A stretch of 64,000 bases of DNA from Cynocephalus volans (GCF_027409185.1 NC_084464.1:44119095-44183094); one strand, 5' to 3'. Shown: positions 23,392 through 35,605, counted from the stretch's first letter. A program made the numbers and translations. Notes: generated from the sequence alone by a model not told the origin.

Positions 23392-26132
23392 TCAGGCCCG
23401 TCCTGCACCACTCTCGGCTGCCTCGGGCTCCTCCTCCTGATTCAGCTCTGTGTGCTCCTCCTCCTCCTCCTGGTTTTCTGGGGCCTTCCTGAGGAGGAGG
23501 ATTGGGGAGAATTCTGCACATGCCTGGCACTCCATCGTTGCACCCCCCCGTCACTTAACTGCCTGGAAGTCCCAAATCCGAGGTATCTAGCTTTCTCCAC
23601 TCACCTCTCCTCTCTTTGGCGTTGCTGCCTTCGCCATATGATGGCCCAAATGAGCAGGGCGGCTGTCCCCAGGCCTCCCAGGATCCCCAGGGCCAGGGCC
23701 AGAGTTCCCAGCCCTGACCCTCCCACAGAGCCTGTAGGGAGAAGGGGAATACTGAGGGCACAGTCCCCACTGCTCACCATTTCTTTATTGTTGACCATCT
23801 CCCCTGTCACATGTGTTGGGGACTGTCTGCTTCTATCTGACTTTGTCCAATCCCTCACCTGCGGTTGGTCCCTCCTCTCCTGTTTCTGCAAGACAAAGTT
23901 GGAGCAAGTCAGAAGGGAAGACTTCAGTTTGGGAGAAGGTGGAGCCCCAGCGGAGTCTTTCCTTTTTATCAGTCCAGAGGGGAGAGGCTGGGCTGCTTCC
24001 TTGGTAGGATTTGGGTAGGGCAGAGGAGGGCTGGGTGTGGGTGCACTGAGGGAGGAGTGGGGTGGCTCTTGGGAATAATGCCAGAGTGAGGTAGGGAGTT
24101 GGAGCCTGCACTGTCCCTCACCCCAGCCCCAGGCTCCTTGGGATTTGGGGAGAATTCTCACCAAGGATGCTGATGCTGACAGCAGGGCTTTCCTGGGGCC
24201 CATGGCTGGGATGGGTGGCCACACAGCTGTAGGTTCCCTGGTCCTGAGGCCCTACCTCAGGGAGGAGCAGCACGGAGCTGGGGGCAAGGGGCAGGGCAAT
24301 GCCCTGGTAGGGGAAGGAGGACAGGAGACTATTACAAAACCCTTGTCCACACATCTCATACTCCTGTCTTTCTGTCTCCACACCCTCAGATACCCTATCT
24401 TCCTCCTTGGCTGCCTCTCCCTCCATGAGCCCTTGGCCTTCCTTCTAATTGCCAGTGTGGTTCTCTCTACCTCCCAGCCCCTCTCTCCAGGTCACTCACA
24501 TCCTTCATCCAGTGGATTTGAGCAGAGGGCTGGGCAGGAGCTTCACAGGTCAGAGTCACAGTTCCACCGGGAGCTACTGCTCCACCTTTTGGCTCCACCA
24601 CCAATTGGACCTCCAAAGGCACAGGCTCTGGGGGTAGGAAGGGGCATGAGGTTGAGAGTTACACCTGTGAGTGGTCCCCGTGGCCGTGGGCTTGACCCCT
24701 CTCTCCCTGAGGGCCATACTTCCAGAATGTGCTCACCTGAGCTTGGGGCCCTCCCCACCTCTGTGCTCACCCCAGACACTGGGCTGGATGGGGGCTGTGT
24801 GCAAGGCCCGGCGCCGCGGAAGGGCCAGGCTGAAGCTACAGGAGAAGGTGGGGTGGGGAGCTCCTCCCCGGGCTGGGATCACCATCAGCTCTGACTGGAG
24901 GGTGAAGAGCCCTGTCTCAGGGTGTCTCCTGGTCTCTTCCTTCACAGACACTCCTATGGTGGTGGGGAGGGCAAGACAAGACATCCCAGGGTGGGCATGG
25001 GAGAGAGATCAGGAAGAAGGCAACTAGGAGAGGGGACTTGGGACTCACCCTTCCCATCAGGTAGCAGGGGTTTCCCATCCAAGTGCCAGCTAAGAGTCCC
25101 TGCAGGGTAGCCCCCCTCGGACACACATGTCCCCACCTGGGGAAAGAGTGGTGACCTCATCACCCTTTGAAAATGAGATGCCATACACGCACACTCAGAG
25201 CTAGGCTCCCCTCCCATTCACGGGACTTGTTTCTACTTCTCCCGCTCTGTTCCACTACCTTATTGGGGATACCAGCCATGAGTTCAGAGGCAGGATCTAC
25301 AATTTCCGGCTTCCCAGGAATCTCTGAAGGAGGGAAAAATCCAATCAGGCTGCAGCTTTGAAGGTTTTCACATTCCAGGTGTGGGAGTGGGGGCAGCGGA
25401 AGGGCTGGGGTTGAAGGAAGGCTTTCTCTTAGATGAGTGGTGGGCCTTGGAGAAGTCCCTGGAACCCTTACGGTAGACTCGAACTCGATAGTTGGACTTG
25501 GTCTCCTTTCCATTCCTGTTCGTTGCCCGGCACCGGAAAGTCCCCTCATCTTGGATCCCCACGGCTGGAAGGAGGAGGGAACCGTTGGGGAGGACATGCG
25601 CTACACTATCCCAGGGGCCTCCCTGGGGAGACACGACCTTCCAAGCTTCTGTCCGGCCTGTGTTCTGGAGAGAAGAGAGGGGCCTAAACAGTGAAGTCAT
25701 TTGAGAAGGGACTGCTGAGGCAGGGTGGTGTGGATGCACATCATCACTGGGCTCTCCCAAGTCGGCCGGCTGACAGGAGCCCTGCTTACCAGTTTCCATT
25801 CCAGCTGCTGGGGTGGTTTCTTGGGGGCCCCCTTACAGTTCAGCACCAGTGGCTCCCCGATCCGGGCTGTGATGTTTTGACCGCCACCTATTGCGCCTGG
25901 GAGATAGCACCATAGTGGAGGGCAGGAAGGAAGATGGGGGCTAATGGTACTAGGACAGGGTGGGTGAAGGAGCTTGAAAAGCAGCACCCTCGTACTAGGA
26001 AAAGTTCTAGGGAGACTCGGGGGGAGGGGGACGGAGTGCTTTCTGCAGGGAGGATGAGTGGGGTGGGGGGAGTGGCTCACCCCACAGACTGAGGACCAGC
26101 ACCCAGGCTCCAGCTGCTGCCCCTGCTGCCAT
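23392..26132 (-). CDS. AGER: AGER (RAGE), receptor for advanced glycation end products
   Basis: Eleven exons, 5' to 3': 26132-26081, 25896-25790, 25664-25472, 25323-25259, 25136-25049, 24953-24771, 24627-24500, 24303-24162, 23879-23859 (21 nt), 23731-23605, 23488-23392; 400 aa (human 404). It is a multiligand immunoglobulin-superfamily receptor for AGEs, HMGB1, S100 proteins and amyloid-beta that drives NF-kB signalling. Visible: signal peptide (MAAGAAAGAWVLVLSLWG); V domain with NITARIGEP, lysine-rich KGAPKKPP and FRCRATNRNG; C1 domain with IPGKPEIVDPASEL and GTCVSEGGYPAGTLSW; C2 domain with VTLTCEAPAQ and GTYSCVATHPSHG; transmembrane helix LGTLALALGILGGLGTAALLI; short acidic tail ending EPEAAESGAGRA. 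The splice into the 21-nt exon gives SILGEEGPTAG, lacking a Glu-Pro pair of the human protein. Read-through beyond that exon mimics secretory RAGE (see findings). Confidence 0.97.
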
Positions 26133-26640
26133 CCTGCTTCCTTCCCAGGCTCCTGGCTCTGTCTGCCCCTTTCCTTGCTGTGGCCACCGTCCTAGGTGGG
26201 GCTTGTACCCTCTCCCCTGCCCCCATCTCCCCGTCCTGCCCCATCACAGGGAATGCTAGGAATTCATGCCTCTCTGACAAGAGTCCTTCAGGTACTAGGA
26301 AAAACAATTATCACCCCACTCCTGGGTACAGCCACTGCCCTGGGGGTGGGGAGTGCATCTCCTAGGGTCTCATTCCCTCAGAGCCCTCCACTGCATCCCA
26401 TCAGTCCACTGAGGGCTGCCTGGTGGCCGACTGGAGCCCATCTTGACTGGACAAGGTTGCTAGGCAACAGGGTTCAGACAGGCTGTGGTTTCCAAGGGTG
26501 GACCATGGACCTGCCTACGTAGTGAGGGCATGGCAGCAGGGCTGGGAAACACTGAAGGAAATGGTTGGGGCTTGGTGAGATAAACTTTTTTTTCTGGGGT
26601 TTCTCATGTTTTTTGAAAAAAATTCTCAACTAAACCCAGG
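26133..26640. promoter_or_regulatory. AGER upstream region up to the PBX2 3' end
   Basis: Roughly 0.5 kb between the AGER start codon and the PBX2 poly(A) site must contain the AGER promoter and 5' UTR. I see no TATA box in the expected place and no repeat. PBX2 and AGER are arranged head to tail on the minus strand. Confidence 0.5.
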
Positions 26641-28191
26641 GAAAAAAGAAATTTCTTTATTTAAAACTGCAGTTTTTTTTTTTCTGTGAAACTACAAGTT
26701 TACAAGTGAGGAAAGAACTGCCCCTGGGCTGTGCCTCCCGCCCCCCACCCAGCACACTCCCATCCTGTCCCCCAGTCCTGCCCAGATCTTTGACAGGAAG
26801 GGTCCCCCACTCTGAGTCTTGTAAAATCCTGAGGATGTTTGAGGGGATCAGATGGCAGGGTTCAGGCAGAGGATGGGACAGTGTTGTTCCCCCCAATACC
26901 TGGCTTTTTGCAACCTCCCTCCTCTTTCCCCCTACCCCCTTGGTTTTGGTGTGACAAAAAAAGACACCCCATTTCTGGGGAAGCTGAGGGAGATACATAT
27001 ACAAGCACCCCAACCCATATTTAACATATTTGGCAATAACCCCCTCCCCTTTCTTCCCCCTCCAACCTGCAAAAAGTAGTTGAAAGAAAAATTTAAAGAT
27101 GTATCACTCATAGGGAAGGTGGCATCTTCAGTTTTCTCAAAATTACTGAGTTAAGCCCTGCTCAAGGGTTGTGGGAAGTGGGGGGATGGGAGGGCAAGCC
27201 CCTCAATGCCTCCACACAAAATGCAGCAGAAACCTGCCTGCACAAGCAAAGAACACCTAAGTGACCTGAGGGGGAGGGCTTGGTGCCCTCAGGGACAGGC
27301 CTTCTTCACCAGTTCTATTTGTTCCTTTCTCTCACCAGGGCCCCCTTTGGCTATCACCTAATATGGGAAAGCAAGAAAAAAAAAAACTCCAACATATTTA
27401 TATAAAAAAAACTACTTCCCCAAATTAAAAATTAAGAACCAACAACAAAATCAAAAAATAATAAAAAAAATACAGATGGGTCCCAGGATTTTCCTTTCCT
27501 TAAAAAAAAAGTTCAACCCCAAAGCCCAGTCAACAATTCCCTAAAGTAGCAGAAACTCCCTCCGAGGTAGATATCTGAGTCAGACACTCTCGTCCACCGA
27601 GCGATTCTATTGGTTTAAGATGAGCTGCGTATGAGGTAATAAAGCCGTCTGGAGGGGCTGGGGGTGGGGATGCACAGGGGGCGTGGCCCATGTCCTCTGT
27701 CCAGAAGTTGTGTCCCCATTTTTGGCATCTCTGGTCAGGCAGGCCTCCACAGATTCCAGAGCATAAAAGTGGGGTGGGGAAGGGAAAGTGGGGAAGCCCA
27801 GAAAGAGAAACAGAATAGTTGTATATGAGTGTATATGAGAGAGAGAGGGAGCGAGAAGAGCAGAGAGACAAAGAGAGACAGAGGAAGAGGAGAAAAGGGG
27901 GTCAGAAAAATAGGTTTCTGGGTATGTGTTTCTGTGTAAGAGAGAAAGGGGGAGAAGAAAAAGACTGAAAAAAGGAAAAGAGGAGACAGATCCCACTCTC
28001 CCCTTAGGGGTCCCATTCTCCCTGACATATAGTCAGCACCCCCAGCACTGAGTCTAGTTGGGGAGGGGCAACCCCATTTGCCCTTCTGTCTTGTGCTTCT
28101 TCTGTGTTTGGGGGTTTGTCCTCTGGATGCCTGCGTTCTCTTCAAGAGTCGCCTTGTGAGGGGTCCACCCCTGTAATCCTGAGGGGCGAGA
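26640..28191 (-). other. PBX2: PBX2 3' untranslated region
   Basis: About 1.5 kb from the PBX2 stop to AATAAA on the minus strand (complement TTTATT at 26656-26661). Rich in A- and T-runs (26670-26690, 27370-27515) with no open frame of note. Confidence 0.75.
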
Positions 28192-31100
28192 TCAGTTGGA
28201 GGTGTCGGAGTGAACACTCCCTGGTCCCTCGGTTGGGGATGTCACTGAGGATGGGGTCACAGCCTCCTGCCAGCCACCATTTGCCTGGAAAAAAGGAGAG
28301 AGGAGTAGGGCCCTGGGAAGCCCTGTGTGGGGACAACACTGCCAGGCCCTTGTCTTGGGGCGAATGGAGAGAGGGGGCTTCAAGATCCACTCACCCTCAT
28401 TTCCCGAGGGCTGTACATCTGGCCTCCCCCGAGGTTATCCCCGTAGCCCCCTGGCCCCATTGAATGTCGGAGTGATTCCACCTGAGGCATCAGAGGAAGG
28501 TATGACACAGTGAGGAGAAGCCTCAGAAGCAAGAGGTCTTACATCCTAAAGGGGAGGAAAAGGAGTTTGGGAACACCCTGCTCAAGAGAAGATGGGGCAC
28601 CTGACCTGGGAAGCAGAATAGGAATCTCCGTTGAGCCCGGGCATCCCAAGAAACATGTCTCCGGATCCTGAGAGATTGAAAGAGCCACCAGAGCCTTCGG
28701 GGAGCAGAGAGGGAGTTAGGGAAGAGTATACTAGAGCCCATGATGGCAGACAGGACATGAACCACAACCCTCATTTTCCAAAAAGCCTGCTCTACTAGCT
28801 CTGTGGGGATGTGCTCCTATACACAAATTATCCACAAAACAGCATTCCGACACCCAGAAAGAACAGGCGTTCCTGAGCCTCCCCTGGCCACCTGCTGGAA
28901 GAAAGGCAGAAGTAACTTCACTGGAGTGGGCCTCTGTCCCCTAACATCTCCACCCCATCTCAGCTTGGTGCCTCTCACCCCAAAAGCCCCCCCCTCTCTG
29001 CTATGATCCTGCCTAGATAGGAAGCGGGAACAAAAGCAGGAAGAGAGCAAAACAGCCAGGGGGATCCACCTGCGGAGGAAGGGGGTGTCGGGGAGCTGGT
29101 GCGGCTGTGGCCCCCCTGGGTGACTGACACTGCAGTCTTGACGGCATAGATGTTTGCCTCCTCTTGGAACTTTCCAATATTTTTCTTATAGCGAATCCGC
29201 TTGTTGCCAAACCAGTTGGAGACCTGTGGGTGTTGGGCAGAAAGGAGGGTCAGGTGGAAACCTTTCCCTCTGAAGCCGCTCACTGAATAGGATCTGAGAA
29301 AACTTCTCCCCAAAGCCTCACAATACCTGAGAGACGGTGATGCCGCACTTTTTGGCGAGCTCCTCCTTTGCCTCCTCACTAGGATATGGGTTACTCAGGT
29401 GGGAGTAGAAATACTCATTTAGGACTTCAGTGGCTTGTTTGCTGAAGTTACGGCGTTTTCGCCTGCAGAGGAGGGAGAAGGGTGGGTGAGGATGCTGGTG
29501 TCCTGACGGGACTGCCATGCTGCATAACTCGAGGTCACCATTGTCATGGAGTACTGTGTTGTGCAACTCGGTGGCCCAAGGTTTTAGACAGGAATGGGAA
29601 GGCGTCTGGTGCTGGGGGCCAGCCTTGGTCCCTGAGCCCCACCTGGCATCCAGGAAGCGGGAACGCAGGATCATGACAGCCTCGCAGGTGCTCTGCTTGA
29701 GCTGCATCTGGATGGCGCTGAACTTCCGGTGGATGATGCTCACCATGCGCTCCATCTCCTTGGGTGCCACAGGGCGCGTGCGGCTCTGCTCCCTCAGCAG
29801 ATTCATGACATGGGTCGTGAACTCATTACATGCCTGTAGTGGGGACCGGTGGGCTGGTGAAGAGGAGCCCTCTGGCCTTGGGATTTGCCCCAAGAGCCTC
29901 TCCCTCCACCCACTCCAGCCTCCCCTCCTCACCTGCTCATACTTCTCCAGCTCGGAGTGGTAGATGTGGCGGATCTGGGCAAGTTTGCTGCGATAGTCCG
30001 AGTGTTCGATGGAGTTGTCAGGGGACACGCCGCCCCCAGAGGCTGCAGCGGCTGCAGCTGCTGCTGCTGAGCCCCCCCCTTTCTCGGGCCCAGCCACACC
30101 CTCTGCCAGAAGCATGTTGTCCAAGCGCATCAGCTGTGGGTCCACTGGCTCCTCCTCTTGGGAGCTTCGAATGCTGAGGCCTAGCATGCAGGTGAGTGGA
30201 CTTAGGGAACCCAGGGACCCCACACCCAGTGCTCAGTCCTCTTGTCTCCTGGGGACCCAAGTGTCCAGGCTTTGGTTCCTTCCCCTGTCCCCCTTAGCAA
30301 CCTCCCTAACTTCCTACTTTCCTCAGGGCCCACGCTGTTAAATTCTTGTAGTGAATAGGGTTCTGTCCCCAGAGTTGAGGAATCTGAGGGGGATCCACAT
30401 ACCAGTTTTCTCCTTGATTTCACACAGGACGCTAAAGAGAGCAGGCTTCATTCGGTGGCAGTTTAGGGCATGTTTCCTTGGGAGGAATGGGAGCAGGGAA
30501 AGAGTAAAGTTGAGCTAGAGAAACAGAGCAGGGGGACCACAAGGGTGTGAGGGGGGCGCCTGGGAACAAGGAGGGAGGGCAAATCTGCGGAGGGGGAAAG
30601 CAGGGTTGAGACAATTGGAGTTGGGGTGGGGGTTCTTGGGAAAAGGTCAGCTCCTAGAGCATGGGGAAGCTGCTTGGCTTCAAGAAGATGCAGGCAGCAG
30701 GCTAAAGGTGCCATGGGTGGGCTGGGGCTTTCAGAGATGGTCTAGGAAAGGTATAGTGGAGGGATTTGGGGGTGACTGGAGAAATGAGGGTGACTAGGTA
30801 TTTTTCAGAAGAGAAATGGAGGCTGGGGTGGAGAAAAGTCAGAGTCTGAGGTGGCAGAAAGGGGTTGGGGGTGCCGAACTAAGTGGGGTGTGTGTGAAGG
30901 GGTCCTGGGGCTGGGCAGGTGGGAGGCTTTGATGCACCTAATATCTGGCTGAGCAGGGTGAAGGGTGGGCGAACACCCTTGGAGGCTGGGGCCATGGGTG
31001 GAGAGAAGTGTCAGGAGCTCTGGGGAGGGGTGTGGAGGTCCTCAGGTCTGGAGAGAAGGGGGTGGGCTGCATGGAGAGTTAGGGGAGAAGACAATGTAGC

Positions 31101-31634
31101 CCAAGAACAGTTTCTCAGTCTGGGAGCCAGAATAGGGCTCCGGAGATGGGGACGTTCCGGGGGTGTGTAGGGGTCAGCAAAAGGTTAGAAGGGGAAGTGA
31201 GACCACTTGGGGTTCCCTCGTGAAGGTTTCAGGGCCTGGGGGTGAAGGGAGGTTTGAGAGGGATCACTTTTCTAGGGACTCCCGGAATAAGGAGAGAAGA
31301 GAGCTGTAGGATCTTGGAGAGGGCCCTGGAGTTGGGGGGGCTCCCAGAAGATTCAGAGCTTGTGAACGGGGTTCTGTTGGGTCTGTGTGGGGTCCCGGCG
31401 TGGGGGCACTCACTTGGCCTGGGCCTCGTCCAGGCTCTGGTCGGTGATGGTCATTATCTGCTGCAGAATGTCCCCGATGTCTTGCTTCCCTCGGCCTCCC
31501 GGGACCCCCCCGCTACCCCCACCGGGGTCTCCGCCACCGGGAGGCTCGCCAGGGCCCCCAGGCTCCCCACCCACCAATCCCAAGCCCCCCCGGCCCCCGC
31601 CTGGAGGGGGCGGCCCCAGCAACCGCTCGTCCAT
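28192..31634 (-). CDS. PBX2: PBX2, TALE-class homeodomain transcription factor
   Basis: Nine exons, 5' to 3': 31634-31414, 30476-30403, 30180-29933, 29833-29643, 29462-29327, 29223-29070, 28694-28606, 28481-28395, 28284-28192; 430 aa, the human length. PBX2 is a nuclear cofactor that pairs with HOX and MEIS/PREP proteins on DNA. Visible: glycine/proline-rich N-terminus ([14 protein letters not shown]); PBC domain with [20 protein letters not shown] and [19 protein letters not shown] (PBC-A), an Ala tract, and the PBC-B part with [13 protein letters not shown] and REQSRTRPV; homeodomain (about 244-306) from [20 protein letters not shown] through the three-residue TALE insertion region SNPYPS to recognition helix [16 protein letters not shown]-terminus ending GSVHSDTSN. 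Near-identity to human reflects strong constraint. A processed PBX2 copy exists in human, but this copy has introns and is the true gene. Confidence 0.98.
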
Positions 31635-31870
31635 AGCTGGGGGGGGCCCTGAGGCCCCCTCCCTGCTCCTCCCTCCCCCCGCCTGGTTACTTCCCCCCCG
31701 AACTCGCTGGGGCCGCTGCTCCCTCCGCCCCAACCCCCGCCCGTCTCCTCCCTCCCGGCTTCCCCGGGGTCCACCCCCGGCACTGAAGGGAGATCTGGGG
31801 TACCGGCTGGGCCCCCCACAGGAGACCCCGGCCCCCGGCGGCGGAGAAAATGGAGCCGGGGAGGGAGAGA

Positions 31871-31922
<52 letters not shown>

Positions 31923-32260
31923 AGGAGGCCCAGGCGGGGGTGTGTGTGAGAGAGAGGGAGGAGGGAGGAGGGAGGAGAGGGGAGGGGGGGCGAGGGACGG
32001 AGGCGGGGGGAGGGGAGCCGGGGAGGAAGAGGAGGGGAGAAGAGAGGAGGAACAGGGCGGAGCTGGGGGCGGGGAGAGACACAGAGAAACGGAGGAACTG
32101 AGAGCGAGTGGAGGAGGGGAGAGGGAAGGGGAACAAGGGGAGGAGATGGGCCTAACGCGGAAAATGTGGGCAGGCCCCGGGGTTGGGCTGCTGCGGCCTG
32201 GGAGGGGGGCGTTGTTGGGGCTGGGGGGCTGCCACCTGGGTTCTGAATCCGGGGTCTAGG
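31380..32260. promoter_or_regulatory. CpG island, PBX2 promoter, exon 1 and 5' UTR
   Basis: Dense GC with many CpGs across the first coding exon and upstream. It contains a purine-rich (GA)n tract at about 31863-31925, lying in the PBX2 5' UTR or core promoter. No TATA box was seen. Long frames on both strands here are compositional. Confidence 0.75.
31863..31925. repeat. (GA)n/polypurine tract
   Basis: Sixty or so bases of almost pure GA, continuing as purine-rich sequence to about 32060. It can form a triplex or act as a GAGA-type element; it lies 230 bp upstream of the PBX2 start codon. Confidence 0.95.
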
Positions 32261-32539
32261 TGATGTGGACTCTGGCCGTTGGAATGCCTGGGTTCACAGA
32301 TAGCTCAGCTCATATTTCTTGTTCTAATGACTCCCCTCCCTGTTCTACTTAATTAAAACCAGGAGAAGGGGGGCTGGGGGAGATAATTAGGGAGGTCTCC
32401 AGCCGCTGCTTAATGAGCCAGTAATTAACCAGCCAGGGCGGGGAGCTGGCCTCTGGCCAGACTGGAGAGAAAGGCGTCCTCTGGCCTCACCTTCCTATCT
32501 TCCACCCCCGCTCTCTCCGCCCCCAGACACTAGTCTTCA

Positions 32540-33155
32540 GTCCAGAGAGGAAGTACATTTATTCATACAACCAAAACACCAGACAGACTCAGAGCAGCAG
32601 TGGGGAGGGACGGCGGGCGGGGCTAAAGGTCCATCACCGCCTGTGGGCCCCTCAGTCTTGGGGCTGGGGGTGCCCCTGATGGAGGTGGGAAAATAGTCGA
32701 CTTCTCTTTGCTCCGCCCGCGTCCTCCCTTTCTTCTTACTGGGAAGCAGGGTAGAGCTGTCTCTCAGGTCATATCCTTGGGTGATTTGTCTTCTTGGGAG
32801 GTGGAGAGGCCCGAGCGCTCAGACCCTGCCAAGTAGTTTGACTGCTGGTGGTGTCCCCCCAGCTCAGGACGCAGACTCCCAGCCACTCCCTGAGATCCGT
32901 GGATGGGATCTGCTTACTACCTCAAGCTCCCATGTGCTTGGGGAGGAAGTTGGCCACCCTACCTTGCCTATTCCCAGGGTTTGAGGACTTTCACCCCCTC
33001 CAGTTCCCAGGGAAGGTGATAAGTGCGATGAATATTGAGATTTCTGCCGGGTCTTCTAGTCTCTAGTACCCCTACCAGGCAGGGTTGACGGCATGCAATG
33101 GGCTGCCCAGCTATGAGCCCCAGGAGCAAGGAGGGGCTGGTTGGGGGCTCAAGTC
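32540..33155 (-). other. GPSM3: GPSM3 3' untranslated region
   Basis: Runs from the GPSM3 stop to AATAAA on the minus strand (complement TTTATT at 32558-32563). Between this end and the PBX2 promoter (32260-32540) nothing coding was recognised. Confidence 0.7.
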
Positions 33156-34258
33156 TCAGCAGGTGTGTGTGGGAGGCCGGGACCTTTGCTCCTCCATCCG
33201 ACCTCCACCCTGAACTCTCAGCAGCAACTCCAGGAGCTCCTGTCCCCCTGGGGGGAGGGGAGGCTCTGACCTCTGGGCTTCCATCCGCTGGCACTGGAGG
33301 AGTGGAGGGAGAAGGAGAGCTTTAGTGAGGGTCTGACGGGAGAGGACCCTTGAGAGGAGCCAGGGTTGGTGTGAGGGGCATATGGGAAACCTGTGATGGG
33401 GAAGGAAGGGGTTAGGGACTGGCGATGGGGTAGATGACTAGGGAGAAAGGGGCCAAGAGACCAAAGAGGCCCAGGTCTTGCCTCCTGGGGGATGTCTTAC
33501 CTGGTGACTGAGGATGGTGCTGTAGAGCTGTTCCCTGTCCTCCAGAGGCCGAGGCTGGGTGGGGCCTAGGCTTGGGGGGTTTTGGGACACGTGGAAGGTG
33601 GCCCTCTGCTCCTCTAGACGGCGGGACTGGGCTTCAGCCACCAGATCCAGAAGGAGCTCAGTCTGAAGGGAGAGCAGGGAGGCCGAGCGGGGTCCCGGGG
33701 CTGGGGAGAGGAGGGAGAAGGGCTCAGAGACCCAGAGAAGTTGGCAGACAGGAGTGGTGGGGGTGTGTGGACAGAGCGAGGTGACTAGGGACTTTGGGTA
33801 AGAGCAGAGGGGGTGTGATGGAGGACTCTGGAGGGGGTGGGGGGTGGGCCCATGATGGAGTGGGCCTTGGTAAAGGGATCAGAATGTGAGCACCAGAGGT
33901 GGGGGCTCCCTGGCAGGTAGGTGTACCTGTGTGGCGGGTCCCTGGAGGTGGAGGGGACGGAGGAGCAGATCGCCATGGCCGAGTGGTGGAGTTCAGAGGG
34001 GGCCAGCCGTGCTCATCCTGAGGGGGACTCTGATGCCGAGACATCCATTCCAGTCAATCAGGGGTAGGAGGGCAGGGGGTTAGGCCAGAGCCCCATTTCC
34101 TCTCTCTGTGTCTCTGATCCTGCCTCAGTGTCCCGAAGTCTTTCCAAGTCCCCCGTGTCCACTGTCACTCACCTCCCTCTCTCCCAGTGTCAGCCTCCCC
34201 CTCCCAGTGCCCAGCTCACCTGGTCATCCTCTTCTTCCTGGGGTCTCTCGGCCTCCAT
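33156..34258 (-). CDS. GPSM3: GPSM3 (G18/AGS4), GoLoco G-protein modulator
   Basis: Four coding exons, 5' to 3': 34258-34220, 34029-33927, 33700-33501, 33293-33156; 159 aa (human 160). It is a haematopoietic regulator that binds GDP-loaded G-alpha-i through GoLoco motifs and modulates chemokine-receptor and inflammasome signalling. Visible: acidic start MEAERPQEEEDDQ; proline-rich middle with RPWRSAPPSPPPPGTRH; three GoLoco-type segments, LLLDLVAEAQSRRLEEQRA, REQLYSTILSHQCQRMEAQR and QELLELLLRVQGGGRMEEQR; terminal PTHTC. The last exon matches human throughout. The middle segment lacks the conserved Asp-Gln-Arg form, as reported for the weaker human motif. Assignment is firm. Confidence 0.95.
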
Positions 34259-35065
34259 CCCCTGGAGGGGAGAAATTGATGGGGGAGGGGTGACTTGGAT
34301 TTGGGAGGAGGGCAGGAACCTTGAGTTTCTGAGGGGAGTGGGGGCTGGAAGGGGTGGGGGTGAGCTGGGGGCTGGATGCCTGGGTACTGAGCAGGAAGCT
34401 GGGTTCCTGGTCAGCCCCCCCATGGGCCCCGCCCATCCCTGTCAACTTCCTCCATTGTCTATTCCCACCCAAACAGCTTGTTAGACCTCTCTTGCCCCAA
34501 GGGAGCACAGAGACTGGGAAAACCTTCTCCAGCTGCAGGAGTGGAGGGGGCTCATGGTGGGGAAGGACGCCTGGCCTTATCTCCAGAGCCTTAGTAGCCC
34601 CCCAAGCACCAGCTCTGCTCCCTCCACCCCAGCCTCCCTTTCAGCTCTGTCAACACAGGAACTAGCTACACAGGAAGTGGTTTCACTCCTCAGAATCCCC
34701 CTCCCCCAAACCAGGTCCCTTCTCTCCCTAAGACAGGCCCTGTTGTAGGACATCCTCCCCAGCTTCCCTCAGATGTACTGGGACTGGAAAGGGCATGGTT
34801 TCAATGGGAAGCGGAGGACTCAGACCCAGGGATGTCGGACTCTCAGATATATACACATGCCTCTAGCACTGGGTCTAACACACAATAAGTATCCAATAAA
34901 TATGGGCCAAGTAATTACCCCTGCCCTCTAGGTGTTTATGGTCTATTCAGGGGACTAGATGTGCACCAAATGTGAAAAAACGGGACAGGGTTCATTCTGG
35001 CAATAATAGTTCAGTGCAGATGAGGGGCAGGGGAAACTTCCTTTGATCATAAGAGATATAGAAAT

Positions 35066-35150
35066 GGAAAAGACCAAGGTCAAGGGTTAGGATCCCCACA
35101 CGGGCCAGCCACCAAAAAAAAGAAAAAAAGTCTTCCATTTTTTTTTTTTT
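35066..35150 (+). mobile_element. tRNA-Ile-like SINE, 3' fragment
   Basis: Contains ACCAAGGTCAAGGGTTAGGA, GCCAGCCACC and an A-rich tail: the 3' half of the same SINE family as at 35348-35440. Confidence 0.7.
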
Positions 35151-35347
35151 AAAGAAATGGAAAAGGGAGAGGACCACCCCTCTGGCCTGGTCTTTGATCA
35201 ATCCTAGTCAGGCTGGATGGCATCAAGGAGGTAGCAGGACATATAGACATTTGGGACCTCTAAATGGCAACCTGCTATATCCTAATATATGGGTTTACAG
35301 CTGAGTGACTTGCAGCATGAAATGTGATAAGAAAGAGATCAGCTCCT

Positions 35348-35450
35348 GGGCTGGCCGGTTAGCTCAGCTGGTCAAAGCGTGGTGTTGATTAACACTAAGG
35401 TCAAGTTCAGATCCCCATACTGGCCAGCTGCTAAAAAGCAACAAAAAATA
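35348..35450 (+). mobile_element. tRNA-Ile-like SINE monomer
   Basis: Starts GGCTGGCCGGTTAGCTCAG (box A) and has GTTCAGATCCCCATACTGG (box B) with the tRNA-Ile-like closing stem, then an A-rich tail. It is the clearest full monomer in the window and the basis for naming the family. Confidence 0.85.
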
Positions 35451-35605
35451 CCTGGTTCTGCCTATTAATGCCTTGCAATCTTGGACAAATAAAATCTCTC
35501 TGTGCCTCAGTTTCTGAAAGAGTAAAGTAGTTTTAATAGCACCTACCTCACAGAGTTGACCTGAGGATTAGATGTAATATAGCACCTGGCACATAGTGAA
35601 TGGCA
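35450..35605 (+). mobile_element. MIR SINE relic
   Basis: MIR core phrases: CTGTGCCTCAGTTTCTG, ACCTACCTCACAGAGTTGA, TAGCACCTGGCACATAGTGA. Confidence 0.7.

Noticed and set aside
23191-24894. Long plus-strand frames
   Set aside because: Shadows of the AGER exons read antisense; AGER on the minus strand explains the coding bias.
31387-32259. 290-codon plus-strand frame
   Set aside because: Lies antisense to PBX2 exon 1 and its CpG-rich/(GA)n promoter; the product is only Gly/Pro/Arg/Glu repeats, i.e. composition, with no domain.
35348-35440. tRNA-Ile gene candidate
   Set aside because: Has A- and B-box-like motifs but broken stems, an A-rich tail and several sister copies: a SINE, not a tRNA gene.
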